Shown here: one piece after another, positions 1 through 14,683 of the stretch
Layout: each line of letters begins with the position of its first letter
Position numbering within the stretch: the first letter of the stretch is position 1
Source: Trichopria drosophilae
Taxonomy: Eukaryota > Arthropoda > Insecta > Hymenoptera > Diapriidae
Direction: 5' to 3'
Length of the DNA: 64,000 nucleotides
Assembly (NCBI GenBank): GCA_030407085.1
Contig: CM059582.1
Span: 2,790,001-2,854,000, forward strand
Program-made: the position numbers and the translations under genes
Notes under the pieces: generated by a model
Database searches by the model: none
Told to the model about the DNA's origin: nothing
What the model saw: only the letters and a program-made list of their open reading frames with translations

Positions 1-780
1 TTTAAGTGCCTTACTTGCAGGCAAAAGTTTCTTATTAAAAAACACACGTAAACACAAGTAAAACACCTGTTGTTACAGTGAAATAAGTAATGATGACGCC
101 AATTAAAAACAAATTATTGACATTATTTACAAATTTGTGGAATTTTTCTGCCTAGTTTATACCATCAAATTACCATGATACTGTACATCTAACTTCACAA
201 CCCAAACCTACCTTCGTATTATTTCAAATTTCCAGATTTACAGTCCATCGTAAAGGGGTAGTGCAAATAAATTTGATGATGAAAATGTACTAATAAACGA
301 TGGAAACACTCCAAAAAAAGTGTGTTACTTTGAGTGTCTTATTATAAAATGTGTGGAACACAAAAATGCCTTTAAAGCAGATATTAGAGTTTATTTTTTA
401 ATGTTCTTATGTTATTACTAATTTATGGCGTTTCAGACGTCAAAATATATTAGAATAATCACTTTCTGCCTTAAAATAACCTACTGTTTCATTGTAACAA
501 TTATGACTCTGAGTATAAAGAACCTCATTTTTTATTTGATTGTAATTAACAAATTTTAGTCAATTTTTTAGCCTAGTTTATTTTATAAAATGATACTTAA
601 ATATTTAACAATGTACTTAAATAACGTATGAACCCAACAAGATTTAAAATTCAAAATACTGTATTTATTAAGATAAGTCTCACACCTAAGGTCTTGATTT
701 CTCATCGTAAATTCTAAAAGCCCATAGCAAAGTAATAATCCAATTAATTTTGGGGCAAATGGTGACGAAAATGTTGAATA
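1..780. other. AT-rich intergenic DNA, nothing recognised
   Basis: No coding potential, tandem repeat or terminal inverted repeat was seen. Confidence 0.5.
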
Positions 781-869
781 AACGCCAGAAAGTTGGCAAT
801 TAAAAGGTCAATTAAAAAGAAATTAGGAACAAATGAAAGTGAAGCAAATCATCTATTTCAAAAGCATTT

Positions 870-1400
870 TTTACAAAATCATTTCCGTCCACCTAGTGGC
901 GGCGTAAACCGTAAAATCCCCCGCGGATGGTTCGTACGATCCCCACTTAAATTGATCAGCAGCCTAAGCAAGTGGGTTACTTCGTCGCGGGTAATCCAAC
1001 AGTCAGCATCGCAGAATCCGGCCCGTCACTTCGCGCTCGTCCGAGGAACACCACAGGTGCGATCAGTGCTTCTATTTACCAAAAATTTTCAAAAATTTGT
1101 TTAAATTACCATATTATTTTTAATCGCGACAAAAACGTTGAAATTCTCAAGTTTCTTTACATTTAAACGAGGAAAGAATTTAGTGAAGCAACAAGTGCCC
1201 CCCGCCTCTTCGAAAGTGAAAGTGAATCCATCCTGTCACCAGTTTCGATCTACGCCTCTTGTTTTTATTTCTCTTAAAACAATGGATTTTGCAATTTTGT
1301 GTTTGACAGATGGTGTTTAAATTCGAGCATGTAAATGTACAGTTCACCGCGGGTTGGAACCGACCCGATTTGCTCCGTTGCTCAACAACCGCTAGTTTTA
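870..1400. promoter_or_regulatory. GC-richer patch, possible regulatory/promoter DNA with a CTCF-like word
   Basis: This stretch is clearly richer in G+C and CpG than its surroundings (CCCCCGCGGATGG, GTCGCGGGTAATCC, TCACTTCGCGCTCG). At 889-903 CCACCTAGTGGCGGC matches the general CTCF pattern at 13 of 15 positions. Overlapping small ORFs (103 and 64 aa) encode basic, low-information proteins that I do not recognise. It could be a promoter, an insulator or an old transposon piece. Confidence 0.3.
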
Positions 1401-4400
1401 ATTATTTCTTCACACGGCACAAAAGTATTTTTTATTTTAATTATTCTAAAAAATTTTAATTTTCAAGAAATTGTCTAGATAAAAACATTACAAAATTGAT
1501 ATTTATGTTATAAATATTAGTTTTATAAATTCGTAAACTTAATTGAATAACTAACATTGGACATTAAACTTAACTATTTCTAACTTAAATTATTTAGTTC
1601 ATAGTTAAATTATTATAATTTCTTCATATAAAAGAGTGAAAGGTATTTTTAATATTTGAACATTTTTATTTTCATATTGTTGAGGAATGAACTCTTGAAG
1701 CTTCAATTGTAAAACTCAAGTTTCTATTTTATGAATTTTGAAACTCAATTAACCTGAAAATGAGAAATCGTTGAATGAAAATTGCTGCCATTAGTTTCGA
1801 AATAAATAGTTTCAATTCTTACATAACATTGCATTAAAAACAATTTACGGAACTTCCAATTTATAAAAGAAAAAGTAATTCAAATACAACATGGCGGAAC
1901 CATTTCTTTCTTGTTACACAACATGTCGAGGATTATGCACAGGCGGTACGCTGAGTTAATGGTTTTTCTACAGTATTTATGGTTCATTAAACTGAGAAAG
2001 TTTGTTACTTATAAAAGATACGGTTTGTTCAATGTTATATATAATATAAAAATAAACAAATGGAGATTGTCGAATTTTAAGATATGGTAAATAAAATAGC
2101 AAAAAGAAAGTGAGTTGGATTTATTAATTTGTAAAATTTTTTACTAATGTTTCGTTCGTTCAATGTTTGAACTTAAAATAATGATTTTATGTAGTACAAA
2201 AAAAATATAAATTTTTTATACCTGAAAAATGTTTAGCAGAGCATAAAATGCTTAGATTATGACTATTCATTAATTCATTAAATTTTAATATTAATTAAAT
2301 TATTTATTTCTGTTCAGTTATTTCTTCGATAGCATTAAAAAAAATAACAGTTTTCCTTATGCTAACTCCATTTCTCAAGAATTCATTAATAGGATTTAAG
2401 GTTATGTTTAACGGTTCAATGTTCAATTAAAATTTAAGATGATTCTAAATTAGTAATAACCATAAACTCAAAGTAATCATAGGGTTAATTACTGTTTTAA
2501 AATACAATTTTAATGAATTCTTAATGAATACTAACTGGATAAAATAATTATTCCTCGTTTATGTAGTTTCGACTTAATACACATTAAATATTTGTTCTCA
2601 GATTCTCGATTTATTCTCAGGTATATTTTTGTCTCAGGTAATTAGTCGATAATTGTGAGTTAAATAGAGAAATGTTGGTTACCTAATGAATATTTGGACA
2701 AAAAGGATTTATAAATAAAATTGTACATTATCATTATAAAAAATATATGGTTTTAAATATAGACTAATATGTCTGCACAGAACTATTACTGTATATACGA
2801 ATATTAAATTAAATTTTCAGTTTAAGCAAACCAACTTGCCAGTCACTATTAAATATTGAACTTTTTCTGTTGCATAAGAAAAAAAAAATGATTACAAAGC
2901 ACTTTTTCTTTTCTTAACCATATTTTAGAAATGAAAATTCTTTTTTTTAATGCCCTGATTGTTTGTTTGAATTTACCGTGTGATAAATTGATCTTTGAAA
3001 TGTACAGTTTTCAATCTATAAATAAATTCAGTCTCCTTACACTCACTCTACAATGGCCATTGCTTTCACCAACTCTCTTTTACATCTTGTTGTGTTGCAT
3101 TGGTTGTATCACCGCGGTTTGCAATTAGCAAGCTGGTGTATGCTTCCTTATTCGAAAACAAATGGTTTAACGCAGAAAGTCAATTTCAAAATTACTCGTT
3201 TCACAAATTGTATTGTAAATAATTTCTGTACAGAAAGAAATAGTTAGTATAACGAGAAAAGTTGTTGCTCCGACTACAAAAAAGTAGTTAACATGTATTT
3301 TCTAGTTATCGTTACTGTTTTCAGTTAGTTGACATTTTTACTACTTTTCCTTGTAAGAACTACTTTTTTCCTTGGAGTTTCGATTGCTCCCGACTTTATT
3401 ATGTATATTAATTTTCGTAGCTAAGATCATATTTTATTAATATAAGTATATTGTATAAGTCCCACTAATATTTATTATAAAAATATGTAATTCTACGCCC
3501 CATATCTCTCCCTCTGTTTTTAAACTAATCTAATCTACCGCTTGAACTGTTTTAACCTACAACTATAATCATAATAATTTAACGTAATCTTTTTTTGTTA
3601 TAAAAATGAAAAAAATAAAATTTACTAAAAAACGTCAAAAGGACCGGACACGTTTCTCTTGTAATGACGCCTCATCAAAAATACTGAGTACACCTGTCAG
3701 CATCATTGTAAATATCAGAAAACGAGTTCATCTTTTGTGTTACATGTAATAGCCATACGTCTTGTATTGGAACGTGAGAGTATTTTAAGTAGAAAGTTCT
3801 GTAAGCGAAATATATTGACACCTCGCAAGAGACATCCTACAGTATGAATCGAAATTTTGACGTAGTTCCCAGTACTTTCATTTTTAACATTGTATCGTTT
3901 TGTTACATAACACTCTCAACGATGTTATTCACACAATTTTTTAGGTCTATACAACAAAATCTTGACTCTCGGACATTGAACTTTGATTTCAAAACCAATT
4001 TTACTGATTATAAACCTTGGTCCAATTAAAAATTATATCTGATTGTTGCAATGTACTTTTTGAGAGTATAACAGGACCTAATTGTGTTGCATTCTCTCTC
4101 TTTCTTTTTTATTCGTTTTATCTTTTGTCATCTTGTATTTGCCTGATGTTTTGTAAGAGTTGAATAACAGTGAATTTCATAAGTTTTTCGGAAACTTTCT
4201 CGAAAGAGTGCAACGATTACATTCGCTTACGAAAATAGGCATCTGGACGTTTTTAGAAAGTAATATACTGTTCTTTTACGTTCAAGAATTCATAACAATT
4301 GCACAATTTAATGCCGATTATAATTAGACATAGTAATGAAGGTGAATATTAGTATGCTTTAATTCTTCACGATCGTTAAATTATACGATATCTGATAACA

Positions 4401-7400
4401 TTATTATTGCTTAATATTCTAATAATAAGAATTGGCTACAATTAATTATGTATATGATGTCCTACACATAGTCAAAGTATTCGGTTTTTTTTCAGACTCG
4501 TACAAGGTTTTTTTTCTTTTTTAAGGTCTAATTCTTACGGTTTGTAAAATTAGTTCCTAACTTTTTACCCTTCTGAATATAATAATTCCATATAAAAGAA
4601 AGAAAGTTCACTCAAATTTCGAAAGATAGATTTAAAATAAAAAATTAAAACATTGTCACCGGTTGTGCAGCATTTAAAAAAGTCTGCTGAAACTGTAAAT
4701 ATATTGAGTGAAATCAATAATAATTCGAAATTTATTAGTTATTAATGGTCTTCAATAAGTTGTTGCAAATACTATAATATAGAGTCAAATACGAAATTAT
4801 GATTTTATTATTATTTCAATAATTTTCATCACTTAGCCCATCTGAATGGTTTTTGCTAACCAAAGTTCAGTGACTTTCAATTTCACCTATGAATTGCTTC
4901 ACTGCAACATTTGACAACTGGCAATATTTGAAGATAACAATTTTTTTTTTTAATTTATTTACCCTCTCTAATTTTTCAGTGCTGCATAACCAACTGCTCT
5001 CCGAATTTTACAATACTTAAAATTCCTTTACTCCAAAAGTGTAAAGTCTTTTGGAATATAAGTCAACAATGCTAGACTTCTATTTGGTCATTCTTATTAA
5101 GGGTCCGCTAAATCGACCACCTCAATAACGTCATTTTTTAATCTAAAAACTGTCCAATTTTATGTTCTTACAGGCGAAAATTATTCTTGCGATTTCTATT
5201 TCGTTATCATTTAATCTTTTGTCATTTATATAAATAATTAGTTCGGCACAGTAAAAGTGTTCTAAAATAATCATTCATTATGAATTTACCTTGAAACTTA
5301 TAATTTTTAATGAAAATACAACAGTAGCGAGTCGGTATTTAGGCGCTTTTGAATATGCTATTAAAAAAATGAATTTATGTCGAATTATGGCACAGTACAA
5401 TTTGGTATCACATATTCTATTTTAATAATAAAATATTGAATTATATGTTAAAAGTATTAAATTTTCCGAGAATTTATGGAATAATTCAAATATTAAATTT
5501 GACACATTTATCAGAAGTTATGAATTGATTTTTATTTAAAACTTTCCGGTACTTGGATTTATTTCCACGACATTATATGAATTTATTGAGTTATAGCAGT
5601 AATTTAAAATAAGTTATTATAATAAACTAGTATATATAATTACGTTTAATTTCATAGGACTTGACAAAGCTGTATAGTATGATTCATACAAGTTATATTG
5701 ATAGATTCATACAAAACACATGACATTATGATCGACGATTCCGATCTAATATTATTCAAACTTATGAATAATTGAATAATGATAGTAAAAAATGTACATT
5801 CACTACTTATATTAACAACATATATTTATATATAATGACATTTAGATAATTTTTATGCTGTATAAATTTATATACTACTGATTTGCAAGTACGATTAGTG
5901 GAATTTGTATAATGTAATGCCCAATCCTTCATATTATAAACTGATTTATGTTAACAATAAGATTTGTGTTGCAAAGGGTGTATAATGTTATAATTAAATA
6001 TTTATCTTAATAAAATTTTGAAACTTCTTCATTTTTTGAATTGGTAAGGATTTAAAACGGGCATAGACGAAAATCGACTATATTATAATACAATTATAAG
6101 AAACATGAAAACCGATATATAGTATTAAATAAATAATTATAAATAATGTGATATGGAATATTCAAATGTACAGAGAGATATACTATTAGAAAAAATTGTA
6201 GTCTATTCTAACAAAAAATCGAGATATTTTCATGCAGCGAATTTTTGGTAACCATTCAAAGCTTGAAAACTCTGAGAGTAAAATTTCACTCTTTATGAAA
6301 TAAAAATTCAGCTACTTTAGCGAGAGAGTGAATTCTTATTCCTTAAGACTGAATTTGCACTCCATACAGAGGGAGTTTTCATGCAAAGTTTATTTTCACT
6401 CAATTCCCTCTTTAAATAGAGTGATTGAATGTTTACTTTATCAATAATGAATTTTCACTCCAATAAAATTACAGCATATTTCAATGGAAATAAGTTTCTA
6501 TGATGCAAATCGGCTAGCTCTAATATTAAAAGTAATACGCAATCATAAATTTCGTGATCACGTTTAAAAAAGCATGGACTTCGTTTAATTCAATTATTAC
6601 TTCAATTTATGAAAATGTATTTTTGTTAGCCCCATACTGAATAGAAAGGTATTTCCCTCGAGGGGCAAACCATGCTCATCGAAGCATTAAATATTTGCGA
6701 GTGAAATCAGTGATTTTCGATCAAGAAGAGGCCATGTGAAAACAATTAACAGTAATTAAAAAGTATTTGCTTTAAATTATATTTCTAGATGAGTAGTTTT
6801 GCTATTCTGTGTACTTTTTACTATACTATTGAACATAATTTTGATTCATCGTGATATCGATCACCATTAGTTACTGATTTTATTTTTAAATTCAGTTAAC
6901 AATGTAAACTTTACTATTTTTGCATCTAAAAATTGTCATGTGTGTCAAGATCACTTGCTAGAAGATCATGTTACGTGTGTAGTCGTATTGCAGATTAGTT
7001 ATAAAGTTCTTGATACCTTTTAACAATAGTTCTAGCTATTTTTATGGAAAAAATGGTATTTAAAAAAGTGATCTGCTAAATATAAGCGGAAGTTAGTAGA
7101 CCACTTCTGTTTAGAAGACACATAACTTTAAAACAGAGTTCTAGCTTCTTGCATATGTTTTCTCAAAGTCTTGATACTTTTTAATGACAATTCTCTCAAT
7201 TCTCTAATATCAATTTTTATTATTAATAAAAATAACATGTTAGATTGTAGGGATATGCATGCAACGTTTTATCAATACTATGGGGTTTGAAATTGTGTTT
7301 TTAAAATTCTGAAATAAATTTTGAAGTTGTGAATTGATTATCAATTTTTAAACAATTTTCATTGTTGTTAACATTGACTAAAATCTGAAAATCATGAGAT

Positions 7401-9050
7401 GCTGACTGGTATGTAAGGGTTATACATATCTTGTATTGTATTCGCCGGACGCTGTAAAACATTACCGAACTACCGTGACTACTATGTATAGAAAGATTTA
7501 AGTGCTTCTAGAAGTTCATGAGTATTTTCGAAGACAAAAAGTTAGAAACATGAATTAGTACGAATTTGGTCACAGTTTCATCGCATATAGATAAATATCT
7601 CGTCATTGAAGATTTCATGTTAGTACGGCATCTATTACTAAGTAACAAATTCATGTTATTTTGCTGTTTGATTTCGTACTATAAAATTATGCTAAGAATT
7701 TACTGATTTTTTTGTTTTTTTTTTAATTTAACCAAACATTCATTTACTCATATCCAACCATAAAATTAGTAAAAGATTGATTCATTTTATAGAATATTTA
7801 TCAGCATCACTCTCTCCGCCTCTTATCACTAAATTAGGTCTTGATCAGACTCCCAATAAATTTTTCCTTCGGTGCTGAATAATTGACTGAAAATCATCAA
7901 TTTCTGAAAATTTTCAGTTCTGTGTACTATCTCTGTACTATTTTTACTATTAGTTTAGCGACTGACTACTCTGCTCTCTAAATGGGCTCTGAAAATTTGA
8001 AAACGTTAGAGAAAACAATACACAAACTATTACCAAAACATTTCGAATTTTCCTCCAAGTACAGATCCACTCCCTTTGTATATAACGATAACTTATTACT
8101 TTAAATGTGTTCCATTAAATAACTTTGACTTAACATTTACCATGACTTCAACTATTATTACCCATTTATTTGAAAATGACGACGATTGGATATTAAGAAG
8201 ATTTGAAGTATTAATAATTCTGAAATTAAAGTCATTATGCTATTATTTCATCCAATCATGCTGCTTAAATTAGGGTTACAAAATGTAGGTAAGAGTTACT
8301 GAATGTTTTGTTGGTCTATTTAACCGTGGATATGAAGTAAACGAAACCAAACGTTCAATACTCGTAACCAATCACGAAAATCGCAAAATGTTGATCTTAT
8401 TTAAAAGTTAATCGTATCGTTTTGTCAATGGAAGCTCTCCGAAAAATTATCGGAGTAGAAATATTCTACGGTTTCAAGCTAAAACTTGACTAGGGCCAAG
8501 CAAGTTACATTCGGGTAATCAATAATGAAGACCTTTTTTTGCAACTATTTATTACTTATCAAGGGACTACTAAATTCTCTAAACGTGCTCTATATATGTT
8601 AGTCTCTTCAGAAATTTCAATATCCAAATAGAGTATGAGCAGTAGAAAACTATTTTTAGTATATTTAATTAAAAAATAACATTTACAGAAAAAAAAATCT
8701 CGCTCATTTAATTGTGTAATATGTCATGCATTATCGAAATCCGACAAGGAAATTGACAAGAATGCAACAAATGCGAAATTGTTGGCTATTTTTTAATAAA
8801 ACTAAATAATTTTCTGTATCTTACTGAACTTAATGAAACATGTATAATATACATCTTTATGTACATTTAATTTATTACACAATATAGCAGACATCAATGC
8901 CAAATAAAAGCTATGTATTCCCATTAAAAAAAATGTTAGAGGTAATTAGATCATTTGTTTTGTAACGCACAGTGCATTCATTACAGTATGCACAACAATT
9001 ATTTAATCAATCCACAAATGTTTCATGCACCACCCGTGATCACCTGTCAA
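1401..9050. other. AT-rich intergenic DNA
   Basis: About 7.6 kb with only short ORFs of biased composition. The only local structure noted is a cluster of TTCACTC/GAGTGAA words at 6285-6461. No gene or recognisable element was found. Confidence 0.5.
6285..6461. repeat. Cluster of inverted TTCACTC / GAGTGAA words
   Basis: Within about 180 bp there are TTTCACTC (6285), GAGTGAATTC (6327), TTTGCACTCC (6354), TTTTCACTCAATTCCCTC (6393), GAGTGATTGAA (6419) and TTTTCACTCC (6452), alternating in orientation. This may be a decayed foldback repeat or a clustered protein-binding site. Confidence 0.3.
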
Positions 9051-9059
9051 ATCACGAAT

Positions 9060-9550
9060 TCACTTTGACAGTAACAAAAAACTAATTTCACAAGTCCTTA
9101 TTCTATTATCTTCTGAATTCATAAATGTATAAGACATTCCACGTGTTTTTTTTTTCATTGTGAAAAATGTCACGTACTCGTAATGACGCTCTTGGCGAGA
9201 CGTGCATCCCATCGGCAGGCTCGTTGGAAATGGGTCAACTTCTTGACGGTGACCGAAAAAGAAGATTGCAATTGACTTAGAAAAGGAAACACAACCATAC
9301 ACCCATGTGTTAAATAGGAAATTGACGAGTGTAATAAATCTACCGGAAATAAACATTACGTTTTTCGTTGGACTTAAGCTATACTTGAATCGCTAGCGCA
9401 ATTCTTGCGTAGTCTGACACTAATGGCAAGCAGAAGTGAGCGAAGGTGACGGGAATACGTCAAGATCGGCATTAAAAAAAAAACACGATGAAAGAACCGC
9501 GAATTACGCAATAGCCACCAAGAATTCTAGCCGTAAAGAAATTTTGCAGT
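9060..9550. other. GC-richer patch of unknown nature
   Basis: A patch of higher GC (GGCGAGACGTGCATCCCATC, GTGAGCGAAGGTGACGGG) with a 98-aa minus-strand ORF at 9060-9356 whose product resembles nothing I know. It could be an untranslated first exon or enhancer of a neighbouring gene, or a transposon remnant. Confidence 0.25.
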
Positions 9551-12500
9551 CGAGATCATAAACTGACTGGGATTCGTGGAATGTGTGATGTCCTGGTGTG
9601 TTCTTTTTGGGATGCAGTTTATTAGCATTTAAAATGAGTTATTCCAAATAGCTGTTTTGAATGAATATCATTTTATGGCGAAGTCAGGGATATGAGAGTT
9701 GGAAGTATTTCCTCTTGTATTTTTGGGATGAAAAATTGTTTATATACAAATATTATAAGGGTGATTTGGTAACAATTTATAATAATAATTTTTTTTGTTC
9801 TTAATAAATATACGTATTTTTATGTCTGATTATGATATCTATTTTTCTAAGCTGTATTTTTTTAACATTTCAAGTAAATGAAAAATGTATACTACTCCAA
9901 CTATTACTCATAAACTGTTCTTTCCAAAAAATATATCACATAATTAATGCGTATGTTGCCTAGATGATTCAATCAAAAAAAAAATTAAATTAAAAAAAAA
10001 CAGTTAAGAAAACATATTTTTAAATTAAGTATAAAATTAAATGAAATGTAGGAATTATAACTGCAAAAGAATAATAAAAAGGAAGGACATTTCTCCACAA
10101 AAATATTTGCTGAAGTACTGCTACCAATAGTAGGTCCAAAAAATACTACCTCCAGCAGAAAATTTCGTTAACTCATCTGGACTAACCCACATGATTAATA
10201 ATTAATGTTAGTTAATGACAGGTACTGAAAAAACTTAACATCTTCTGCTTGGAGCAGCAGCTTTCTGATCTACTACTAGTAGCAACACTGTCAATAACTT
10301 TTTTGTAGGAGAAAAGCCCTTCCATTTTTATAATTTTTTTAGCAAGTACGTTTGGATGTCTTTCCCGATGAACGTGTACAACAAAATTATAGGACACAAA
10401 ACAACATTGCATTTTTTCAGTTTTTACTCATAGCTTCTAAACTATAACAAGAACAAGCCTAGGATATTTTACAATATATTCGTCATCATTGTTTAATATT
10501 AATTGTGGGTTGAACAACTTTTCACTGCTCAGAATAACAGAAAATTGAAAATTATTTAAAAAACTGTCATTATTTCTGGGGTTCAACAAATTTTAAAAAA
10601 ATTATGAATTTGTTATTAAGATGCATAAGCCAGCAACAAAGGTCAATTTTATTTATGAAAATATGAAATTGTGGAAAATAATACAGTTTAAAAATTATTT
10701 TTTTTATAACTGATTTAAAAAAAAAAACCAATTGTTTGAGTTTATTTTGTGCTTTGACATACGACGCATTGGTAAAAAAAACACAAAAACGAGTTTTTGC
10801 GCTATACTGCGGTAGGAAAATCTTTTAGAATTTATTATGGAGGAAACCCTAATATATATTATAGCCTTATTTGCTATTCATTTGTTTGTTTACGTTGTTC
10901 TGCTAATAACGTTTGACTTTTTTTATCCTTGTCAACTTTTTGTATGAGCTGTCAATATTAAAATCTTTCATGTCGACGTAAATATTTGAATACTTGGCAA
11001 CATTATTCTTCCTTGAGATTCCTACTATTGACCTCTAGCAATTTTTTTTCATAATTTTTCTATTTTCATCAATGTCATTTTAGTCAAAGTTTCATACTAT
11101 TAGTATATTAGTATATTAGTATATTTAAGAATATTCACATCAAGTTATGAGATTTAAAGTTTTTTCGCGTTTTGTACCATACAAGTTACAAAAATGTCAT
11201 TTTAAATCTGAATGTAGTTAAAAGTATCTACCAAAATATATATATAAAGTTTTTAGGCAAAAACTAAACCAGATTGCATCCAAAATAAAACTAGTAGTTC
11301 CTTCCGCGTTGACCCTACTCTTAAATTTAATCTTTTGGTGGTGCTTTTGACAATCATAATAAGTTTTAATATAACGTTAATTGCAAATAAATTTAAACAA
11401 TTTTTAAACAAAACTATAAATAAATTATAAAAAGGAAAAAACACACAATGGAGGTCAAAGGACATTGGCAGTGTTATTTTAAATTTTCTTAACTTTATTC
11501 ATAATTATTAACGCTATACTGAACATTAATTTGTAGCATTTACATTTCAAATTTCTTTATCAAAAGTATCGACAATATGATTCGATGATTCAATTCATAC
11601 GCAAAATTTCACGAAGCTTCATGTTATAACTATAATTACGTTGATATTCTTCTTGTCTGATATTATTAGGAAATGTATTATAAATTTAAGTGAAAACAGT
11701 CGTCAATGAGCAGACATTCATAATCGTAATATCGGTAACTTGGGTTTTAATTATTGTTCTAGATTCTACAATCTCGTCCTATTTAATTCTATGACTATGA
11801 TATCTTAATGGGTTTCCTTGTGACCATCTTCAGCAATGATATGTTAATCCAAACATGAATTTCCGTTTTAGTTTGTCACATTTTTCAGAGAAGGTATTCG
11901 AATGTCCTAAGTGATTAATGATTCACAAGACAAGTATAAGACCGATTATTAATGGGTTTGTGCAATTTTTAATATTGGAATAGTAGGACAGAAAGATTTC
12001 AAACACTTTTTTTCAGATAATTTATCTAACATACAAATACTGCGTATGCTAAATCATCGTTAAATCAGAATACATTTTATTTTCTCTTTGTATTTTAAAA
12101 TAATATTACAGCATTGCATTCTATTCTAAAACCAATTTTTTCTATTTTATAAATTTACTAAGGAATTTCATGCATTTCACGAACTTCGTTAAAATGACGA
12201 ATGACGCGCATCTATATTTAGTTACTACATCTGAACGTTTTCGAAAGAAAATATTGAAATTCCTCAGTAATATCTGAGATAATTTTTTCTTTCAGTTTTA
12301 TTATTGAGTAATTAAACATAGATACCATTTCTTCAAAAAATCTGCTATAAGAAATATAACAAAAAAGTATGCAAGCAATTCGACCAACAATGTTGGTGAC
12401 GCAATGTTGTGGTCAAGATTCTAATCAGAATTTATGATCATAAAAAGACCCAGAAACGTGTAATATAATATTTTACATCTCTTGGAAAAAAATGATAGTT

Positions 12501-13900
12501 GCATTTTATCCTTATTGACAATCTTACATAAATTTGACCATGTACCTAATATGCGAAAATGAGCTAAGAACATAAAAAGTTATGTTAACAATAAATGACG
12601 AATGCTTTAAAAACATAATTTATTACGACTTTTTAATTGTGTTTTAGGAAGCTTAAGTACAACTATAAAATGTCGTTAATTTATATGCCATCGACTCAAC
12701 AAAATTTTATTCATTAGAAACTTTTTATTGCCACCTTATATAACATGTAGAAGGTAGTTGTTGTAAATAAGTATCATCAAACACTTTGTTTAAAAAACAG
12801 TCTTTAATTTATGAATTTCTATTCAGTACATATCGATTAAATTACGTTTAATAAATACTTTTTTTCCTTTCTGTTTTTTTTAATTCTTTTTTTTTCAATT
12901 TATATTATCCAAATAAAGGAGAATGTTATTATCCAAAGAAAGGACTAATCTACTTGTTAGACTACTTTCTATCTTCTTTCCTGATTGACTTTCTTACTGT
13001 GTTTATCATGATACACTTTTATAGTTCGTGATTAATTATTTCGTCATTAACTTATTACTAATTTTTTATGAAAATGATATCTACCTCAACTTTCTAAATT
13101 ATAATCAAGATTACTAACCTAAATAATAATTATACAACGAAATCATTTTAGAAATGAAAAAATGATTAGCTATCAATGATGAAACGTAAAATAAATGAAT
13201 GCATAACTTAAGAAATATAATTGGCCGAAATGATATCAAGTGTGTGCACATGCTGCTTTTCTATTACAGTCATTCGATCTTTTAAGTACACACTTCTTTC
13301 ACTTTCAACGGAATAAAACGTGCAATCATTTATACTCAGACGGATAAAAAACCGAAGTTCAAACTGGCGGCGTGGCTTTTCCTTCGTAGTTGATATTCCC
13401 ATAAGTCTGTGAACAAGTTCCTTTCATTAACCTTGACAAATGATTGTGCAAATTTCATATGTGGTTTGCATGCATAGACTTTGTATTAGGAGAATGTTGA
13501 TGTGGTTATTGAGTAACCGTTTTTTTGCATGCAAGAAAATGCCATTTACATTATTGAAATAAACAGAAAATATATGTTAATAAAGATTAATGTAAATAAT
13601 GTATAATTAGCGAAATTAGAAATTTCTCTAGTGATTATTGTAATATCGAAACGATTCTTGCAATTCAATTGAAATTGTTTAATTAGTGTTTTACGTAACT
13701 GTTGTTAATAAATAATATAGAAAATATGATTATTTAGATTATTAATCTGTAATTTTTCTAACGTTTCTCTTCTAATGTCAGATACTCCACCCAATTCAAA
13801 ATTATTGAGGAAAGATTTTTGAGGAAATTTAATTACAACAAAGGTGCTAATGACGAAAAATTCGAGAGGTCATTATTCGACCAGCAATCAAAAAGTCCAG
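9551..13900. other. AT-rich intergenic DNA
   Basis: No gene was recognised. A short tandem (ATTAGTAT)n tract occurs near 11098-11125. Small minus-strand ORFs near 10.2, 11.3 and 13.2 kb have no recognisable domain. Confidence 0.45.
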
Positions 13901-13903
13901 CGT

Positions 13904-14160
13904 TCATTCTGGTACAACGAATCCCTCCTCATTTTTTAAAACTAATTTAAAAAAATAATACAAAATGCCTGTAATTGTATGTAATTTTTCCAATCTTTGG
14001 CGGGTTTTTGCCAACAGAAGAGAAACGTCGCAATCTCCATCTCCGATCATCGTACGATGTACTAGACCAATGTTATTTAAAATTTTTGAAACGTAGTTTG
14101 AAACTGGTGCGGTAATTTGTATAACAGGAATCCTTGCAAGTAGCGCCATCTATGAATTGA
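13904..14160 (-). other. Possible dispersed repeat with CGCCATCTAT (CTCF-like) end upstream of the CRAL-TRIO gene
   Basis: A moderately GC-rich stretch with an 81-aa minus-strand ORF (MALLARIPVIQITAPVSNYV at its start) beginning inside the word AGATGGCGCT (complement of AGCGCCATCT, 14142-14151). A stretch near 34068-34120 has a similar layout: GGT(T)GCG followed by AATTTGTAA and then TCGCCATCTAT. I infer a dispersed repeat or regulatory element rather than a gene. Confidence 0.25.
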
Positions 14161-14277
14161 TATCGCTACAATTTGGCAGTGTGTTAATTACAAATAGTCT
14201 TTAAGTTACTTTTACTACTGTATTATTTACAATATTATTAAAAACAAATTTAAGTGACCCTAATATAAAATTTGCAT

Positions 14278-14288
14278 TTATTTGGCAG
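14278..14288 (+). promoter_or_regulatory. Probable splice acceptor just upstream of the CRAL-TRIO start codon
   Basis: TTATTTGGCAG lies directly before TTTCAAAATGG. Position and T-richness suggest a 5-prime UTR intron acceptor, which would exclude the alternative ATG at 14272 from the mRNA. Transcript evidence would settle it. Confidence 0.5.
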
Positions 14289-14295
14289 TTTCAAA

Positions 14296-14683
14296 ATGGG
14301 AGCTCAGGATCAAGTAGATGAATACAAGTGTACTCTGAATTCACAAGCTCAAACAACAGCGAGAATCGAACTTCGAGAAGATGAAAAAACGAGAGAACAC
14401 TGTTTAGTTCAGTTTCGAGACTGGATTTCGAAACATCCCAGAATACAAAAATGTAGAACTGATTCGGTGTTCCTTTTGAGATTTTTAAGAACAAAAAAAT
14501 TCAGTTTACCACTATCTCAGGAAATGTTGGAAAGATATCTCACAATTCGACAACTCTATCCTGATTGGTTTCAAAATTTGGATATTAACGACCGCGACAT
14601 CGAGGCGATCATCGATAGTGGCTATTTGGTTCCATTGATTAAGAGAGATCAACATGGACGAAAAGTTATTCTTTCTTGTGCCG
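14296..14683 (+). CDS. CRAL-TRIO gene, coding exon 1
   Basis: Encodes residues 1-129 plus the first base of Gly130. It ends CTTTCTTGTGCCG followed by GTAATT. Without splicing the frame stops four codons later, so the donor is needed. The exon holds the CRAL-TRIO N-terminal domain and the start of the lipid-binding domain. A likely acceptor (TTTATTTGGCAG) ends at 14288, seven bases before the ATG, so at least one untranslated exon probably lies upstream. I could not place it. Confidence 0.9.

Noticed and set aside
14272..14295. Upstream in-frame ATG giving an 8-residue longer CRAL-TRIO protein
   Set aside because: It precedes a likely splice acceptor (ends 14288) and has a poorer start context than the ATG at 14296.
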